Positions 54,487 to 60,992 of a DNA stretch of 64,000 bases are shown here, one piece after another. The DNA is taken from positions 806,001-870,000 of the forward strand of contig NZ_CP094241.1 of NCBI RefSeq assembly GCF_022749495.1, given 5' to 3'. The DNA is from Neisseria macacae ATCC 33926 (GTDB taxonomy: Bacteria > Pseudomonadota > Gammaproteobacteria > Burkholderiales > Neisseriaceae). A program made the position numbers and the translations under genes. The notes below the pieces were generated by a model. The model searched no databases. It had not been told where the DNA came from and saw only the letters and a list, made by a program, of their open reading frames with translations. Numbering within the stretch: position 1 is the stretch's first letter; each line of letters opens with the position of its first letter.

Positions 54487-54516
54487 AGGCCGTCTGAAAG
54501 AATTTTCAGACGGCCT
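54487..54516. repeat. AG-dialect DUS hairpin, attachment site of prophage 1
   Basis: AGGCCGTCTGAAAGAATTTT followed by CAGACGGCCT: two DUS copies of the AGGCCGTCTGAA dialect facing each other, unlike the AGGTCGTCTGAA dialect of the region. The phage sequence TATATATTGCGCCCC starts right after the final CT (54515-54516). Confidence 0.85.
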
Positions 54517-54587
54517 TATATATTGCGCCCCATCACAGGGGCATTTTTAACAATCGTAAAGCCTCTTTAACAAAAGGGGCTTTTCTT

Positions 54588-54806
54588 ATGTGCATCGTCT
54601 TCTACACCGTCAATCCCGAACCGCCTAAATTTCCAAAATCTTTCATCGTTCGTATTTTCAAAGACGATTCTGACGTTACTCGTTGCCTTAAAACCGTTAA
54701 TTTTCCTATCTCTTCACCTGACCGTATTTCAAAGATTAGAAATGCCGCCAATGAATACGGTCGTTTGTCTGTCCGCGAAATCATCAGCAAAGAGGTGTCC
54801 CAATGA
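54588..54806 (+). CDS. Small phage protein upstream of replication gene (prophage 1)
   Basis: 72 aa. MCIVFYTVNPEPPKFPKSF start; the middle (SSPDRISKIRNAANEYGR then LSVREIIS) is basic and might bind DNA. Identical to the prophage 2 copy at 62368-62586. Its TGA overlaps the next ATG (ATGA at 54803-54806), so translation is coupled to the replication initiator. Unknown role, probably regulation of replication. Confidence 0.75.
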   Translation: MCIVFYTVNPEPPKFPKSFIVRIFKDDSDVTRCLKTVNFPISSPDRISKIRNAANEYGRLSVREIISKEVSQ

Positions 54807-54998
54807 AAAACATCAGCACCAAAAAAGCGCATGAAGCCGCGTTTAGCGGCGGCAGCGTAAGCGACGCGCCAAAGGCGGCTTCATGCGCCGATATGGCGCC
54901 CCCCTTATCTAACAGGGGGGGAGCAGAAACCGAGGCGGCTTTGAGTACCGAACAAGAAACTTTTGAAAAATACACTACCTTCTTGACTGATTCAAAAG
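54803..54998 (+). pseudogene. Replication initiator, 5' fragment (prophage 1)
   Basis: Residues 1-65 of the 441-aa protein, identical to the complete copy at 61046-62371, then cut after ...FLTDSK by prophage 2. A further 24 bases of phage 2 sequence extend the frame with DGISHCQI. The missing remainder is at 62660-63789. Confidence 0.9.
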
Positions 54999-55098
54999 AT
55001 GGTATATCGCATTGTCAAATATAAATTTCGATTTATTTTATATTTGATTGTTTTCATTTAATATTTATTTATTGCCTTTCCATCGAATGCAACAAGCC

Positions 55099-55121
55099 AC
55101 GGCTGCTTTTACGGCAGCCGT
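55099..55121 (+). terminator. Hairpin at the right end of prophage 2
   Basis: ACGGCTGC, loop, GCAGCCGT followed by TTTTCTTTTG. It faces into the recombinase gene from the plus strand and could protect it from outside transcription. The stretch 54999-55098 is AT-rich with no gene. Confidence 0.6.
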
Positions 55122-55140
55122 TTTCTTTTGTTTGTTTTCG

Positions 55141-56091
55141 TTAAGCTGTTTGATAGCGCATTTTTTCGAACGGCTTTTGTGTTTTATGGATGTAGTAGGC
55201 GATTTTGGCAAGTTTACGCATCAAAGCAACTATGACAACCATTTTAGGCTTATGAGATAAGTTTTGAACTAACTTAGGAAAGGCTTTAATGCGATAGGCG
55301 ACAAGCGCGGGCATAAACAAGGCGCGTTTAAGCCGGCGGTGACCATAGCGGCTTAATCTGCCTTTTTTATTGACGCTGGTTCCTGATTGTTCAATTAGCG
55401 GACTTAATCCGGCGAATGATACGAATTGGTTAGCCGTCTTAAATTGTTTGTCTGTGAGATGACGGAGCAAGATTGCGGCGGTATCTTTGCCTATACCGGG
55501 AATTGTTTGCAGATTTTTGTAATGCGTATTCAGGCTATCTTGTTGCTGAATCATCAGGTCTATTCGCTTGGCCGTTTGGTCTATCTGTTTGGCCAAGAGC
55601 AATATGATTTCTTCGTGTGTGGCACGAATAAAGGTATCTTTTGCGGCGTGCAGTCTGTTTTGACTTTCGTTTTGCTGTTGTTTGAGTTGCTGGAGCAGGC
55701 TTATCAGTTTATACAGGGTTGGGTTTTCAGACGGCTTGAACGGTGTAAGTTTATCTAAATGGCGTTTTGTGTATTCTGCTATGAGCCTTGAATCGGCTCT
55801 ATCGGTTTTTGTGTGGCTAAACTGGCTTTTTGAGTAGTCTTTAATTTTCAGAGGATTTATAACGAAGACTTGATAAATTGCACTGAAATAGTCAGCAGCT
55901 TCTTCGTAATAAATGCCAGTTGCTTCCATGCTAATACTTATTTTGCGGATACGTTTTGATCGTATCCAGTCATTTAGTTTTTCGAAGCCTTCGCAAGCGT
56001 TAGCTATTTTAATATAGTCTGATTGGCCGCTAGTTCTAAGCAAAGTTACGTCTATGGTATCTTTGGAAATATCGAATCCTATTACATTCAT
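55141..56091 (-). CDS. IS110/Piv-type DEDD recombinase of prophage 2
   Basis: 316 aa from ATG 56091 (AAGGA eight bases before). RuvC-like DEDD domain: Asp7 (GFDISKDTIDV), Glu56 (ISMEATGIYYEE), Asp97 and Asp100 (KTDRADSRLIAEY); helical middle; helix-hairpin-helix IPGIGKDTA (197-205); C-terminal IS110 domain with catalytic Ser in EQSGTSVNKKGRLSRYG (Ser236 or Ser239). Neisserial filamentous prophages are known to carry such Piv/IS110 transposases, proposed to be their integrases. Its noncoding upstream region has the layout of a bridge RNA. Confidence 0.92.
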   Translation of the reverse strand: MNVIGFDISKDTIDVTLLRTSGQSDYIKIANACEGFEKLNDWIRSKRIRKISISMEATGIYYEEAADYFSAIYQVFVINPLKIKDYSKSQFSHTKTDRADSRLIAEYTKRHLDKLTPFKPSENPTLYKLISLLQQLKQQQNESQNRLHAAKDTFIRATHEEIILLLAKQIDQTAKRIDLMIQQQDSLNTHYKNLQTIPGIGKDTAAILLRHLTDKQFKTANQFVSFAGLSPLIEQSGTSVNKKGRLSRYGHRRLKRALFMPALVAYRIKAFPKLVQNLSHKPKMVVIVALMRKLAKIAYYIHKTQKPFEKMRYQTA

Positions 56092-56094
56092 TGC

Positions 56095-56225
56095 ATTTTC
56101 CTTATGATTCAGCCTGTTTGCACGGCTATGATGGTATTCAATCTTTAGGATAAGTGGGCGATTCGGCATTTCTTTTGTCCAGCTTTTTACTTTGGCCGTT
56201 TTACTGCCTAAACCGCCCAGGCTTT
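56095..56225 (-). ncRNA. Candidate bridge RNA of the IS110-type recombinase
   Basis: On the minus strand, in order: hairpin GCCTGGGCGGTTTAGGC (56222-56206); AAACGGCC (56201-56194), equal to the left target of prophage 2 up to the first core base; CAAAAG (56177-56172), complementary to the right target CTTTTG; ATACCATC (56137-56130), equal to the phage right end ATACCAT-C; a hairpin AGCC/GGCT (56127-56111); ATAAG (56105-56101), complementary to the phage left end CTTAT. This is the order and polarity of left target, right target, left donor and right donor guides in bridge RNAs of IS110 elements. Transcription is not shown. Confidence 0.55.
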
Positions 56226-56242
56226 TGTTTTGCGCTAAACAA

Positions 56243-56283
56243 AAACCCGCAAACCGTCTTTTTTAAAACGGTTTGCGGGTTTT
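56243..56283. terminator. Strong bidirectional hairpin upstream of the candidate RNA
   Basis: AAACCCGCAAACCGT and ACGGTTTGCGGGTTT, a 15-bp stem with T runs on both sides. Either a terminator insulating the recombinase module from the phage operon or the 5' stem of the guide RNA. Confidence 0.75.
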
Positions 56284-56375
56284 GGCTTTGGCATTTTATT
56301 GCGTCCGGTTGAGCTGATTTTTGTCTGTTTTTGAATTTTTAGGTGTCTCCGGAAGACATAAAATTGCTTAAACTC

Positions 56376-56395
56376 AAAAAAGCGGGAGTTCCCGC
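56376..56395 (-). terminator. Terminator after zot
   Basis: On the minus strand GCGGGA, AC, TCCCGC, TTTTTT. Ends the structural operon. Confidence 0.85.
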
Positions 56396-56403
56396 ACCCC
56401 GTG

Positions 56404-56462
56404 GCTGCTTTTTACCGTGTTGATTACGCCTTTTGTGCTTCATCAACACGGTAAAAAGCAGC
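56404..56462. repeat. Perfect 21-bp inverted repeat after zot
   Basis: GCTGCTTTTTACCGTGTTGA T (56404-56424) and its exact complement at 56442-56462, loop of 17. It starts four bases after the zot stop. Too long for a simple terminator and without a terminal T run; candidate packaging signal or origin of a filamentous phage. Confidence 0.8.
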
Positions 56463-56466
56463 TCAA

Positions 56467-57642
56467 TTAATTAGTGCCAACAATACCGCCGCGCTGTTGG
56501 AATTGCGATCCTGCTTCGACATAGCCGTCATACATCAAATTCTGTGGCGATTTGCCGCCCATTGTCAGTATTTGGTTTGATTCTGTCGTCGTCGGCGGGA
56601 TTTGCGGTGCAAGCGCTGCCTGTGCTGTCGTGCTTGGGTCTTTGTAAGGATTAAATGGCATTCCGTTTTTGACGTAGTCTTTACACATTGCCTTAGTCAC
56701 TTCTTTCAGAGCCGTGCCTTGGTCGCTATAACAGGTACAACCACTTTTACCGCCATCTATACAGGCGGCCAAGCGTTCAAAGGTTTTAACTTGGCGCACG
56801 CTGTCGTAAAGCGGTTTGGATTCGGGTTTTTCTGCCAACTTGGGGATAAAGTCTGTCGGGTTTAGGCTGTTATCAATTTTGGCCGTTGGCTCGGTTGATT
56901 CCGTTGGTAATTCCATTTGCGGCTGACTGGCTGCTGCTTCCTGTGGTTCGACCTGTTCTTGTTGGCCAGTGCCTTGCTTATAAATTTGATAAACGTTGTA
57001 GCCTTTCCAAGCCATGAAAGCAAATATACCTATCAAAGCCCAAACAGCAAGCGGAATATTCTTTTTAAACTTCTGATGTTGGCTTGAGGATTTGTAATAC
57101 TTGAAGGCATCTTTAGGCGGTTTCCAGCTCGCAGATTCAACACCTGTTACACCGGCGGGATTATCAAGGGTCGTTACACACTTATACCAAGAATACTGCT
57201 TCATACCCACGGCTTTGCGTTCAAGATGGGTATGTTTTGACACGAGATTGCGTACAAATACGTCAAGCTGGCTAGGGTGCTGGGTCATCAAGATAACCGT
57301 ATGGCCGTGATGACGGAGTTCGGTTAATTCTTGGATATAGGGCGGAACGGGGCGACCTGATGCGCGCACAGGATAGGTATAGTGTGCTTCATCAACAATC
57401 AATACGGCGCCTTGCGGAATAATATCGCGCAACGGTGCAGACATGATTTCTTCTTCAGTAAGTTCATGCGCGTTAAATTTACGTTTATCCAAGCCGTCTA
57501 TATGGCAGAAATAGAGCGGGCGGTCTACTTCAGTGCCATCTTCAAGCTTCATCTTAAACAAACCGTCTTCGTTGTTCAGAATCATGGACACGACGCGCGA
57601 AGTCTTGCCCGTACCCATGTTGCCGGTGAAAAGATAAATCAT
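56467..57642 (-). CDS. zot: Zot/pI-like phage assembly ATPase
   Basis: 391 aa. Walker A TGNMGTGKTSRV (residues 6-17) and Walker B AVLIVDEAHYTY (79-90) in the cytoplasmic domain, a transmembrane helix at about 196-214 (IPLAVWALIGIFAFMAW), and a periplasmic part with four Cys (AACIDGGKSGCTCYSDQG, AMCKDYV). Filamentous phage morphogenesis protein (pI) that drives virion extrusion; the Zot name refers to the family only. It begins three bases after the DUF2523 gene. Confidence 0.93.
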   Translation of the reverse strand: MIYLFTGNMGTGKTSRVVSMILNNEDGLFKMKLEDGTEVDRPLYFCHIDGLDKRKFNAHELTEEEIMSAPLRDIIPQGAVLIVDEAHYTYPVRASGRPVPPYIQELTELRHHGHTVILMTQHPSQLDVFVRNLVSKHTHLERKAVGMKQYSWYKCVTTLDNPAGVTGVESASWKPPKDAFKYYKSSSQHQKFKKNIPLAVWALIGIFAFMAWKGYNVYQIYKQGTGQQEQVEPQEAAASQPQMELPTESTEPTAKIDNSLNPTDFIPKLAEKPESKPLYDSVRQVKTFERLAACIDGGKSGCTCYSDQGTALKEVTKAMCKDYVKNGMPFNPYKDPSTTAQAALAPQIPPTTTESNQILTMGGKSPQNLMYDGYVEAGSQFQQRGGIVGTN

Positions 57643-57645
57643 AAA

Positions 57646-57939
57646 TTACCCCGCGGGAGAAACGAAAGTCAGTTTATTCAAGGCAGCCATGCCGATATAA
57701 AAAGAGAATGCGCCAAACAAATAACCCAAACCTTCACCAAAACCGCCAATTAACAGCAAATTGAGAATATCAGAAGGCATGGAGTTAAAAGCATTTAAGG
57801 TGTATTCCTTGAATTTACCCAATGCGATTACATAACCGGCGTAGGTAACAAAAGTTAAGCCGGTGGCAATAATCATGCGGACAATCAGCATTTTTAACAG
57901 GATTCCCAAAAGAGGAATCAATCCGGCGAGCAGCGGCAT
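57646..57939 (-). CDS. DUF2523 phage membrane protein (pVI-like)
   Basis: 97 aa, three hydrophobic helices (about residues 1-20, 22-40, 60-85). Position between the adsorption protein and pI is that of pVI, the minor coat protein at the virion end. One base separates it from the TspB-like gene. Confidence 0.8.
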   Translation of the reverse strand: MPLLAGLIPLLGILLKMLIVRMIIATGLTFVTYAGYVIALGKFKEYTLNAFNSMPSDILNLLLIGGFGEGLGYLFGAFSFYIGMAALNKLTFVSPAG

Positions 57940-57940
57940 A

Positions 57941-59542
57941 TTATCCCTTTCTTAAAGAGCCGAAAACGATAAAGGCGGACATGATAATGAATCCGAGTAA
58001 AACAGCAAAACGGATATTTTGCATAAATACGCAGAGCGGTTCGTAGCTGATTTGTACCGGTCTGCCCCAAATGTTGAAGCTTTTGGGTTGAGGACAAACG
58101 CCGTTTGGCGGTAGGAAGTTGTCGGTATTCCACGTAGTATCATCAGTTATATGGGGTATTGTAATGCTGTCAAACATACCTTCTTCGGGCTTGCCCATTT
58201 TGTCGCATGCCAAGATGTTCGGAAATACTTCGCACAACAGCCCGCCATCTTGCTTTGGTTTGTCATCCTCTTTCGGCTTGTCGTCGGGTTTTGGATCGTC
58301 TTTGCCGTCTGGGGTATTACTTGGATCAGGTTTGTCTTTACCGCTTGGACTGCCGTCGGGGTCTGGTTTTGTTTTATCGGACGGACTGCCGTCAGGCGTT
58401 GGGTCGGGTTGCGAACCTGGCTTTCCGTCGGGATTTGGGTCGGGTTGTGAACCTGGCTTGCCATTTTCGCCCGGTGTCGGGGTTGGGTTGTTTTTTGGCG
58501 CGGCAGGACTGCCCGGTGTGAGGTCGGGGCGCGGGGTTGTGGTGACGGTTGCGGTTGTGTTGCCGTCCGCGCCTGTTGTGAAGCTGATGGTTATTTGGAA
58601 GGGTCTGCCGTCTTGTCCTGTCGCCGGGCCAAGGGTTACTGATGTTCCGGGGGCAACTTGGACACCTTCGCTATAATCAGGACGCCCGGCGCCTTCCACA
58701 AACGGCGTCGGATTGCGGTCGATTGCGGGTGTGGCGATTTCGAGGAATTTTTCAGGGGTGAGGACTTCGGATTGTCGGTTTTGCAAACGTTCGAAAATTA
58801 TCGGGGTTCTTTCATCGACTTTTTTTTCAACACTGCAACGGGCATTGATTGATCCAATTTTGCATTCTTTGAAAATATAGCCGTCGTACCAATGATCGCG
58901 GGATTTGAGTTGCTCGAAATATTTACGCGCTTCGCGTTCTGTTCTGCTTTTCAACAAAAATTCGGCTTCTTTTTGGCTTTGTCCGCCTTTTTCAAAAGCT
59001 CGTACTAAGGACGAATCCAGTGGCAGACAGTTTGAGTAAACCTTTTTGTCCCCTTGCCAAGTCACAATACATAGGGCGTCATCATAGGTTTTTAGGAATG
59101 TTCCGCTTTCGTCTGCTATGTAGCCTTCTGACTCTAGATCGCCTTTGACGGCTTTATAGGCTTCGTAGGCGAGCAGTGCGCCGCCTATGTAGAGATTGCC
59201 TCGACTGGAGGCTGCTATTCTTGCGCCTTGAGTGACTAGACCGTAGGCTCTGGATAGGACTGTTGGGCGGGAGACGGTTGCTACAACGGTTGCGCCGATT
59301 CGGGCAGCCGATGAAGCTCCGGTAGAAGAATGAAATATTTCAGCAGATACTGATTGTTTTGATACATATTTTTCAAAGTGTGGAGTATAGCTTCTATTGA
59401 TTAAATTCCTAAAACCATCATCAACTTTAGCATTTACACCATTTCCCATTTGAAAATTTGTCTGTGCAGCAAAAACACTACTCGAACAAAGAATTAAAGC
59501 ACTCAATATCAGCGCTGAATACTTTTGATGAAAGAATGTCAT
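57941..59542 (-). CDS. tspB: TspB-like phage adsorption protein
   Basis: 533 aa from ATG 59542 (a TTG at 59554 is in frame). Signal peptide KYSALILSALILCSSSVFA. N-terminal domain to about residue 310; a Pro/Asp/Lys-rich repeat region (about 345-440, units such as PDPNPDGKPGSQ and KPDPDGSPSG); then a Cys-containing domain (LLCEVFPNILACDKM, VCPQPKS) and a C-terminal membrane anchor (FAVLLGFIIMSAFIVFGSL) with basic end. Layout is that of filamentous phage pIII and of the meningococcal TspB proteins carried by MDA-type prophages, which bind immunoglobulin. Overlaps the end of the 100-aa gene by 65 bases. Confidence 0.85.
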   Translation of the reverse strand: MTFFHQKYSALILSALILCSSSVFAAQTNFQMGNGVNAKVDDGFRNLINRSYTPHFEKYVSKQSVSAEIFHSSTGASSAARIGATVVATVSRPTVLSRAYGLVTQGARIAASSRGNLYIGGALLAYEAYKAVKGDLESEGYIADESGTFLKTYDDALCIVTWQGDKKVYSNCLPLDSSLVRAFEKGGQSQKEAEFLLKSRTEREARKYFEQLKSRDHWYDGYIFKECKIGSINARCSVEKKVDERTPIIFERLQNRQSEVLTPEKFLEIATPAIDRNPTPFVEGAGRPDYSEGVQVAPGTSVTLGPATGQDGRPFQITISFTTGADGNTTATVTTTPRPDLTPGSPAAPKNNPTPTPGENGKPGSQPDPNPDGKPGSQPDPTPDGSPSDKTKPDPDGSPSGKDKPDPSNTPDGKDDPKPDDKPKEDDKPKQDGGLLCEVFPNILACDKMGKPEEGMFDSITIPHITDDTTWNTDNFLPPNGVCPQPKSFNIWGRPVQISYEPLCVFMQNIRFAVLLGFIIMSAFIVFGSLRKG

Positions 59543-59780
59543 TTCCTGAACCAATCTTATATACAGCTATGCTGTAATCAGGAAACCTAATTTCCAAATA
59601 AGCCCCTAAAAACCTATGCGAAAAATTCCTGGATAAAGCATAGAAATCAGAACCGGCAACACGCGAATTTTGTGCAATCAAATCACAATAAATATAAGCC
59701 ATAGACATCCCGTAATATTCGTCTAATTGGTTATATTTACGTTTTGCCAAATACTCTTCATTAATATTCAAATTCAACAT
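59478..59780 (-). CDS. Phage protein of unknown function, 100 aa
   Basis: From ATG 59780 with AGGA before it. MLNLNINEEYLAKRKYNQLD start; Tyr-rich; AYLEIRFPDYSIAVYKIG in the middle. No signal peptide. It overlaps the start of the tspB-like gene. Its composition is more AT-rich than the other phage genes. Unknown role; could be a cytoplasmic regulator or immunity factor of the phage. Confidence 0.65.
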   Translation of the reverse strand: MLNLNINEEYLAKRKYNQLDEYYGMSMAYIYCDLIAQNSRVAGSDFYALSRNFSHRFLGAYLEIRFPDYSIAVYKIGSGNDILSSKVFSADIECFNSLFE

Positions 59781-59843
59781 AAAAATCCTAACTTTCGTAA
59801 CGGTTGCAGAAAGTTGGGATTTTGCCATTATCCTAATCAGGTA

Positions 59844-59915
59844 TCAATCCTTGAATAAAATCGCTCCTATTAAAACAGGTACAGCCAGTCCCAAATAGAA
59901 ATAAAAGTCCATCAT
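59844..59915 (-). CDS. 23-aa phage peptide, pVII/pIX-like
   Basis: MMDFYFYLGLAVPVLIGAIL then FKD: a single hydrophobic helix with a charged end. Its ATG (59915-59913) overlaps the stop of the 91-aa gene as ATGA, so it is translationally coupled, strong support for a real gene. Size and place match the tiny tip proteins pVII/pIX of filamentous phages. Confidence 0.6.
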   Translation of the reverse strand: MMDFYFYLGLAVPVLIGAILFKD

Positions 59916-60187
59916 CTCAAGACCCTTTTTAGGACGGATACGAAATACACAGCCGCCATCACGCCGAATAAAAGCCAGCCTGTTTCCAAACCGCTTTTGA
60001 GGTTTTCGCCTGGATCGCATTTGGGCAAATCTGCTTTAATCGGCTCTCCGTTCAGTTTCCATAATGTGCCGTTGTACTCTGGTTTGATGATTTTGCCATC
60101 TTGGGTTATTTGAGGTACTACCAAGCTGAAATAGACGTTTTCAGCTTGGCTTTGCTCAAGACATTTATTCCCGACTTGGTAGTACAT
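59912..60187 (-). CDS. Minor coat-like phage protein, 91 aa
   Basis: Periplasmic-type part with two Cys (NKCLEQ, LPKCDPG) and a C-terminal membrane helix (about residues 70-88) whose end GLETGWLLFGVMAAVYFVSV then LKRVLR closely echoes the major coat protein end (GLEAGWLVVGVF...VKRLLR). It was probably formed by duplication of the coat gene's 3' part. Starts 12 bases after the coat gene. Confidence 0.75.
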   Translation of the reverse strand: MYYQVGNKCLEQSQAENVYFSLVVPQITQDGKIIKPEYNGTLWKLNGEPIKADLPKCDPGENLKSGLETGWLLFGVMAAVYFVSVLKRVLR

Positions 60188-60199
60188 CTTAATTACCTG

Positions 60200-60418
60200 T
60201 TATCGCAACAAGCGTTTCACGATGGCAATGACGAACAGGGCGGCAAATACGCCGACTACCAACCAGCCTGCTTCAAGGCCGTCGGCTTTCGCTGAATCAA
60301 TACCTGTTTTTGCGGCTTCGGGCAAAGCGGCATAGGCAGATGTGGCCAGAGCCAAGGGAGCGGCAGCAACTACTGCCAGTTTTGCGCCGTATTTACGGCA
60401 AGTGTTCATCAATTTCAT
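60200..60418 (-). CDS. Major coat protein of filamentous phage (pVIII-like)
   Basis: 72 aa precursor from ATG 60418 (AAGGAAAACATC before it). Signal peptide of 30 residues ending TSAYA, mature protein of 42 residues: acidic start ALPEAAKTGIDSAKADGLEA, one membrane helix, basic end KRLLR. This charge layout and size are those of pVIII coat proteins, which wrap the ssDNA. Confidence 0.9.
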   Translation of the reverse strand: MKLMNTCRKYGAKLAVVAAAPLALATSAYAALPEAAKTGIDSAKADGLEAGWLVVGVFAALFVIAIVKRLLR

Positions 60419-60494
60419 GATGTTTTCCTTTAGTGAGTTAAACAAAATTAAATAGGTGCTTTTGCTATTATTCAGACCGCACCTGTAGCCTGAA

Positions 60495-60692
60495 TTAAAA
60501 TTCTGATAAAAAGCTGAAGACAATAAAGTTATCCCCGATTTCTTCTAAAGCAGTTTCTACCGCTTCGTTTCGGTCGTAGAAATAACCGGCTTCATTGACA
60601 AACGGTGTATGCCCGACATCACCCGTATCAGACGGATAAAGGAAGTCGCCCGTTTCCCGTGACTGAACAATGTAAACGCGGGTAATTGTCAT
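60495..60692 (-). CDS. Phage protein of unknown function, 65 aa
   Basis: MTITRVYIVQSRETGDFLYP start; acidic; AAAGG precedes the ATG. Encoded three bases after the ssDNA-binding protein. No domain recognised. The 76 bases between it and the coat gene probably carry the coat promoter or an mRNA processing site. Confidence 0.7.
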   Translation of the reverse strand: MTITRVYIVQSRETGDFLYPSDTGDVGHTPFVNEAGYFYDRNEAVETALEEIGDNFIVFSFLSEF

Positions 60693-60695
60693 GTT

Positions 60696-60992
60696 TTAGC
60701 CTTTGTTTGGGGTTTTAGGCTGAAAACCTAAAATTTTGAGTTTTTGGCTTTTGCCGTTGGTAACCAATTCAACCGTCAAAGAGGCTTCAAAAGGGAATGA
60801 CAGACTTTTGAACTGTTCGAAATTCACGGAGCCGCCGTAGTCGTATTCGGTAGCCGAGCTGCCTAATGCGTTGCCTTGGCTGCTGTCCAGCGGTGTAGAC
60901 ACGATGACGCGGCAATAATCAAAAGTTTTGCCGTCAATTTGGCCGTTAAAGCGTTTAACGCCCATGATTTGGCCTTGAATTTGCATTTGCAT
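60696..60992 (-). CDS. ssDNA-binding protein (gpV-like), prophage 2
   Basis: 98 aa from ATG 60992 (TAAGGAAACACATC before it). MQMQIQGQIMGVKRFNGQID and FDYCRVIVSTPLDSS with an OB-like beta pattern; position after the replication initiator fits the helix-destabilising protein of filamentous phages. An identical copy starts at 63843. Confidence 0.75.
   Translation of the reverse strand: MQMQIQGQIMGVKRFNGQIDGKTFDYCRVIVSTPLDSSQGNALGSSATEYDYGGSVNFEQFKSLSFPFEASLTVELVTNGKSQKLKILGFQPKTPNKG

Larger units (their letters stand above)
54515..54998 (+). mobile_element. Filamentous prophage 1, left part
   Basis: Begins after the CT core at 54515-54516 and carries the leader hairpins, the 72-aa gene and the first 65 codons of the replication gene. 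It is an inverted copy of 62176-62659. Prophage 2 interrupts it at the core CT/AG (54997-54998), and it continues at 62658 and beyond the window end. Confidence 0.85.

Noticed and set aside
54987..55010. Phage attachment at a dRS3 repeat
   Set aside because: Neisserial filamentous phages have been linked to dRS3 (ATTCCC and GGGAAT arms), but no such repeat is at either end; DUS-like sequence with a CT core fits better.
54803..55024. A 73-aa phage gene
   Set aside because: It is only the first 65 codons of the replication initiator plus eight chance codons read into the end of prophage 2.
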